NCBI GenBank assembly: GCA_011009095.1
Contig: VTPC01000610.1
Span: forward strand, 55,358-119,357
Direction: 5' to 3'
Source: Ignelater luminosus
Lineage: Eukaryota > Arthropoda > Insecta > Coleoptera > Elateridae
DNA: 64,000 bases
Shown: in pieces, positions 59,960 through 64,000 of the stretch
How the letters are laid out: each line of letters begins with the position of its first letter
Position numbering within the stretch: position 1 is the first letter of the stretch
The notes under the pieces: model-generated
Database searches by the model: none
What the model was told of the DNA's origin: nothing
What the model saw: the letters and a program-made list of their open reading frames with translations, nothing else
Program-made: the position numbers and the translations under genes

Positions 59960-62900
59960 TAGTTATATTGACATTTCAACCATAAACCATAAAGATACGA
60001 AACACAACGGAAACTTTTCGACTAAGGGACCATCAACGAAAATAAATGGCTGTTGCCCTTTTTGGTAGACATAGAATTATTAACCCTTCTATCTGAGTTC
60101 CTTTAGACTTTACAATCGTAATAATCAATGAATAGGTATCGATAATTCCACTATTGCTACTACAATGCTAAATTTCTTGCAGTCAAAACCTAGTTAGTTG
60201 CACTTGTATCACCAGACAAAAGTGTGCTACTATATTCGATGAAAATTAAAGAAAATTTAACTACAAAGCGAGAAGTCGGAAAAACAGCTACAGAAAGTTA
60301 CAAACAATAATCAAATTCTAAGAATACATTGCTGGATGTACCTACATTTCAGAATGAATTAATTACTAGTACTGCTGCTTAGTAGTAAACCTGTCGTAAA
60401 GTTCAGTCGATTAGCTAAATAATGTATATGTGGTAGACTTTTAAGAGAGATCTGTCATTTCATACAATGCCAGCTTTTAAGTGTATTTAGGCATTGCATG
60501 AAATACCATATTATTCCGCTGATACATTTAATATGTATAAAGTATTAAGCATTAAAAATATTGTAGATACTGTCTATTCCACAAAACAAGAGGCAAGTCT
60601 TAAAAACTAAGTATTGTAAGAATTATTTCCTGTATTCGAAGAGTATATACATTTCTTCGCAATACATTGTGATGATCTTTAAAAAATGAACTAATGCCCA
60701 AAATAAGAAAACCATGTTAATGGATAAGAAAATAAACTTTATTAGTAATGAATATAAAAGAACATTGTTCAAAGAATTGAATTTAAATGAACATAAAACA
60801 GCAATCATGACAAAAGGCAATTAAAATAATATAAATAATAGGAAATAGAATACTTGATGTATATAAATTAGATTAAAAAAAGGAGTTTGTGAAAAAGAAT
60901 AGATTAAGATGGAGGGGAGTAACTAGGTTTTTGTTGTTTAAAAAAAAAGAAGTTGATAAAAAAAATTGTAGAGAAGAAGGTTGTTATTTGAGTTATTTTA
61001 AAGAAATTTCAAAAATTTTGTTAATAAAATAGAAAACTATATCCATGAAGTAATATGTGTTGAAGTTATTCATTGTACTCTACTTATTTGATGTATGCGA
61101 TGCCACAATATTTATAATTTTTTTAATAAAAGAGTGCAAACAAGGTAATTTGGAATATTTTATTGTGGTTAAAAGAAAAAGAAAATATGATTATCAGCGA
61201 CAGAAAGAAGGAAAAGGCTTATTAGTGAGGAAACATGAAGGAAACACTGGAAAGACTAGCTTGAGTGTTTTCATATAAAATAGACGAAAGCTTATTAACG
61301 TAAAACAAACAATAAAAAAGAATTTTATTCAATCTTAATTACATGAACTTTTAAAATGAACAGTAATACATCATATTGGAAGTGATTCCATATTTTGAAC
61401 TTTGTGTTTTTCAAGTTCCAAATAAATTTGGCTTTATAATCAATAATAATAAGAATTTAGAACTTTTAAAGAAAAGTAATAGAATATCTAAGTTATACTT
61501 ACATTCTAATATCTAATTTTGTTTTGGAGCAAAATTGGAATCCTTCAGCGAATTTATCGAATTTCTTTGTGTGAGAACATGTCAGTGTAATCACAAACTG
61601 GAAATACAAAGGTGCATCTTCATAAGGTTGGACACGGATACAGGATCTGGACATCGTTTCTATAGGATGGAAGATTTCTAGTGAAGAACGAAGAGGACGA
61701 AAAGGAAAATTAAGTTGTGGTGGTAATATTAAAAAAAAATTGATAATAAGAAAAGGTGATAAGAGAAATAAAAGTGACGTAGATTATTAATATTTCAAAA
61801 TAAAAAACAAAAAGTAATAAAAGCAAATTTGTAACAATTCTTTGAAAAGCTAAATTGACAGATAAATGAAGTTTATTTCCAAAAATCATGATGACCTTCA
61901 AAAACAGATCAAGTTGAGTAAAAGGTGCATGACATTTTACCCTCAAATTTATTTGACATATAAGATTGAATAATTTCAAAAACAGCAAAATTCAAATCCA
62001 TCACAGTATATTCACTGTAAATGTGCACTAATAATCGGCGTTTCATGAAATGATGGATTGTTTATAAGCAAATATAGATATTTAATGAATTCTAACGCTC
62101 TAGACATCTCCGACATAATTTACAGGCATTATATGAAATGTATCATCATTTTATGAAATGATACTGATGATAATAACTGAACTTCAAGCAAAACAAGGAA
62201 ACCAGTCTAATATTTGCTGGAACACCAGTATACCTACTAATTACAGCATAAATTAGAAAGCACTTAGTTTGAATTTGGATAAGCCGATAAGGTAAATCGT
62301 TCCAGATTCTAACTTTCCTTATAAATAGTTCCAGGCGACTTTAGATAACGAATTCAAAAATAATTCCTACCGAAATCGTTACTTATTATTGCACGTATAC
62401 TACCCTACCAGCACTGTCACCGGTGCGAACAACGTGAGTTGGGGAAGTGGTGGGAGTCAGAAACGAAAAGCCTAAAACCGCCTAACACTACTTATAACAT
62501 AATTTTAGTAGAGATTTCTCAAAATGATAAATCACTAAAACCATTCACGCATTAGCAGTCTAGAAAAATTTATTCAGTAATGTGAACTATCCATGAAAGA
62601 AAAAAGTGCAAATTTTAATTCGTACTGAAGTGCAAATACAAAACAATCGCGCTTGAAAAGAAGAATATCATTATACGTATAATTAAGTACAGTACCTGCA
62701 ATGGCCACATTACTATGTAAAAATTGTATTGCAGACTTATTAGTAATAAAATTTGCAACCCTTCGCAAGAAGGGCAAAATTTAGATAAAATAATACAATA
62801 TATGGGAAACTGGATAAGCTAGATTAGATTTTTACGTGGAACGAGTAGTACAAAGAATAAAAACACCCAAATTAATAAAAAAAAAGGGGTTCTTTAGTAA

Positions 62901-64000
62901 TTTATGCTGTAATGTACTGTAGATGTTGGAATTTAAGCGACATTTAATGGCGCTATTAATACTTTGGTAACCATTACTAAAAGGATTTATGCAATGGTAT
63001 GTGAACTCCAAAGAATCTTCAGCAATTTCTAAAACGATTTAATGATTTATTATAGATGGTCCAAATAGAAAATAGAATATCTCCGAATGAAATCAATTTC
63101 TACTTTAAAAATTAACTTTTGGTTTTTTATCTCAAACGCCCGGTATACCTACTTACGTATTGCAATAAATACTTTCAAAAATAATTTAATTTCAAATAAA
63201 TACTCTGCTAGTTGAATTTAAAACTACATGAAACCTTTATTGACGATCTAGGGCACAAGATCTAATTTCAGTACAAACGGAGTTACATTATATTACAATA
63301 AAAACAAACAAACTAACGTATCTTATCTAATTCTACTTTTTAAATTTAACTACTAATTAAACAACTTAACAACTAACTTAAACACGGTGTGATCCAATTT
63401 CGTTGTCCTTCCAATTATAAGAAAATTTTCCTACCTTGCTTCACAATTCACATTCTTGTGATGTCTAGACACATTTGATTGTTTTCAACCAGATTAAAAT
63501 ACCAGTGGAGAAAGCACCATGCAGTATAGCATAGAACGCTGCCATCGGACATATAAGTATAAGAAGTTTATATGTAAGATTATCATTATTATCATTATGT
63601 CAGTTTGGTGTGTACAATAAACGTTGTTGTTGCAAACTGTGTTTATTATTATTTGTGGATCATCGGCCACGATACCACACACCAGACCATTTCAGAACAC
63701 CAGTACGAAAAACACCATGCCAATGAAGATACCATGGGGGAAAACACTATACCAATTCGGGATACAAGTACGCTACCACTTAAGGCTTCTTTTTAGTTTC
63801 GACTCTCTTGTTTTTAACGAAAACTAAATTTTAATTTTTCAAAAGTCGGGATACACTTTACTGTAATTGTTAAATAGAACTTTTATTTAGAGTAATTTCA
63901 TTTATTTACGAACAAACTCCGAAGTTACAACAACATGTTCACATTTTCATTCACTCTCTTTTCTAATAGACTTTAATAATAATTAACACTTTAATAATAC
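59960..64000. other. AT-rich intergenic stretch to window end
   Basis: No gene or complete repeat recognised. The plus strand is purine-biased at about 60840-61740. Short open frames at 63494-63827 overlap on both strands and have no known motif. A retroelement end could be hidden near 63600-63800, but no repeat partner lies in the window. Confidence 0.35.

Overview
The window looks like nuclear DNA from an insect or a close arthropod relative. The genes are split by introns with standard splice sites. The DNA is AT-rich with sparse genes, and the mobile elements are types common in insects: Tc1/mariner elements with TA target duplications, and decayed jockey-, R1- or I-like LINEs. I cannot name the species. 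There are no bacterial operons, no CRISPR array and no intact virus.

Two cellular genes are recognisable. The first is a chondroitin sulfate synthase (Chsy) on the minus strand. Exon 1 (43159-43926) carries the start codon, a type II membrane anchor and the N-terminal glycosyltransferase domain with its DDD motif. Exon 2 (8307-8447) continues the same protein in frame. The intron between them is 34,711 bp long and uses a GC-AG splice pair. Later exons were not found and probably lie beyond the left edge. The second gene is mitochondrial ribosomal protein L1 (mRpL1) on the plus strand (56389-57747, five exons, poly(A) signal at 57808), with a plausible presequence exon at 56026-56107.

The rest is transposon-rich intron and intergenic DNA. 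Two 1305-bp mariner elements (5543-6847 and 36980-38284) encode the same 361-aa DD41D transposase and differ at one base that I could see; they lie in the same direction on either side of Chsy exon 2. Between them are a 771-bp foldback element (8645-9415), a 21-bp minisatellite (10099-10295), a decayed DD41D element (17700-20328), and a mariner with 292-bp inverted repeats and a transposase cut off before its second catalytic residue (24945-26387). LINE remnants lie at 29355-29756, 41320-42110, 52155-53130, 54240-54690 and 55143-55350. A probable tRNA-derived SINE lies at 38330-38698 and a 400-bp assembly gap at 46862-47261.

Downstream of mRpL1 there is a 106-nt hairpin (58482-58587), a palindromic minisatellite (58975-59290) and a deleted mariner remnant (about 59310-59957). 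From 59960 to the right edge I see only AT-rich DNA. No new enzymatic system is visible. The most notable points are the very large, transposon-filled GC-AG intron of Chsy, the nearly identical mariner pair around exon 2, and several unexplained hairpins and GC-rich islands.
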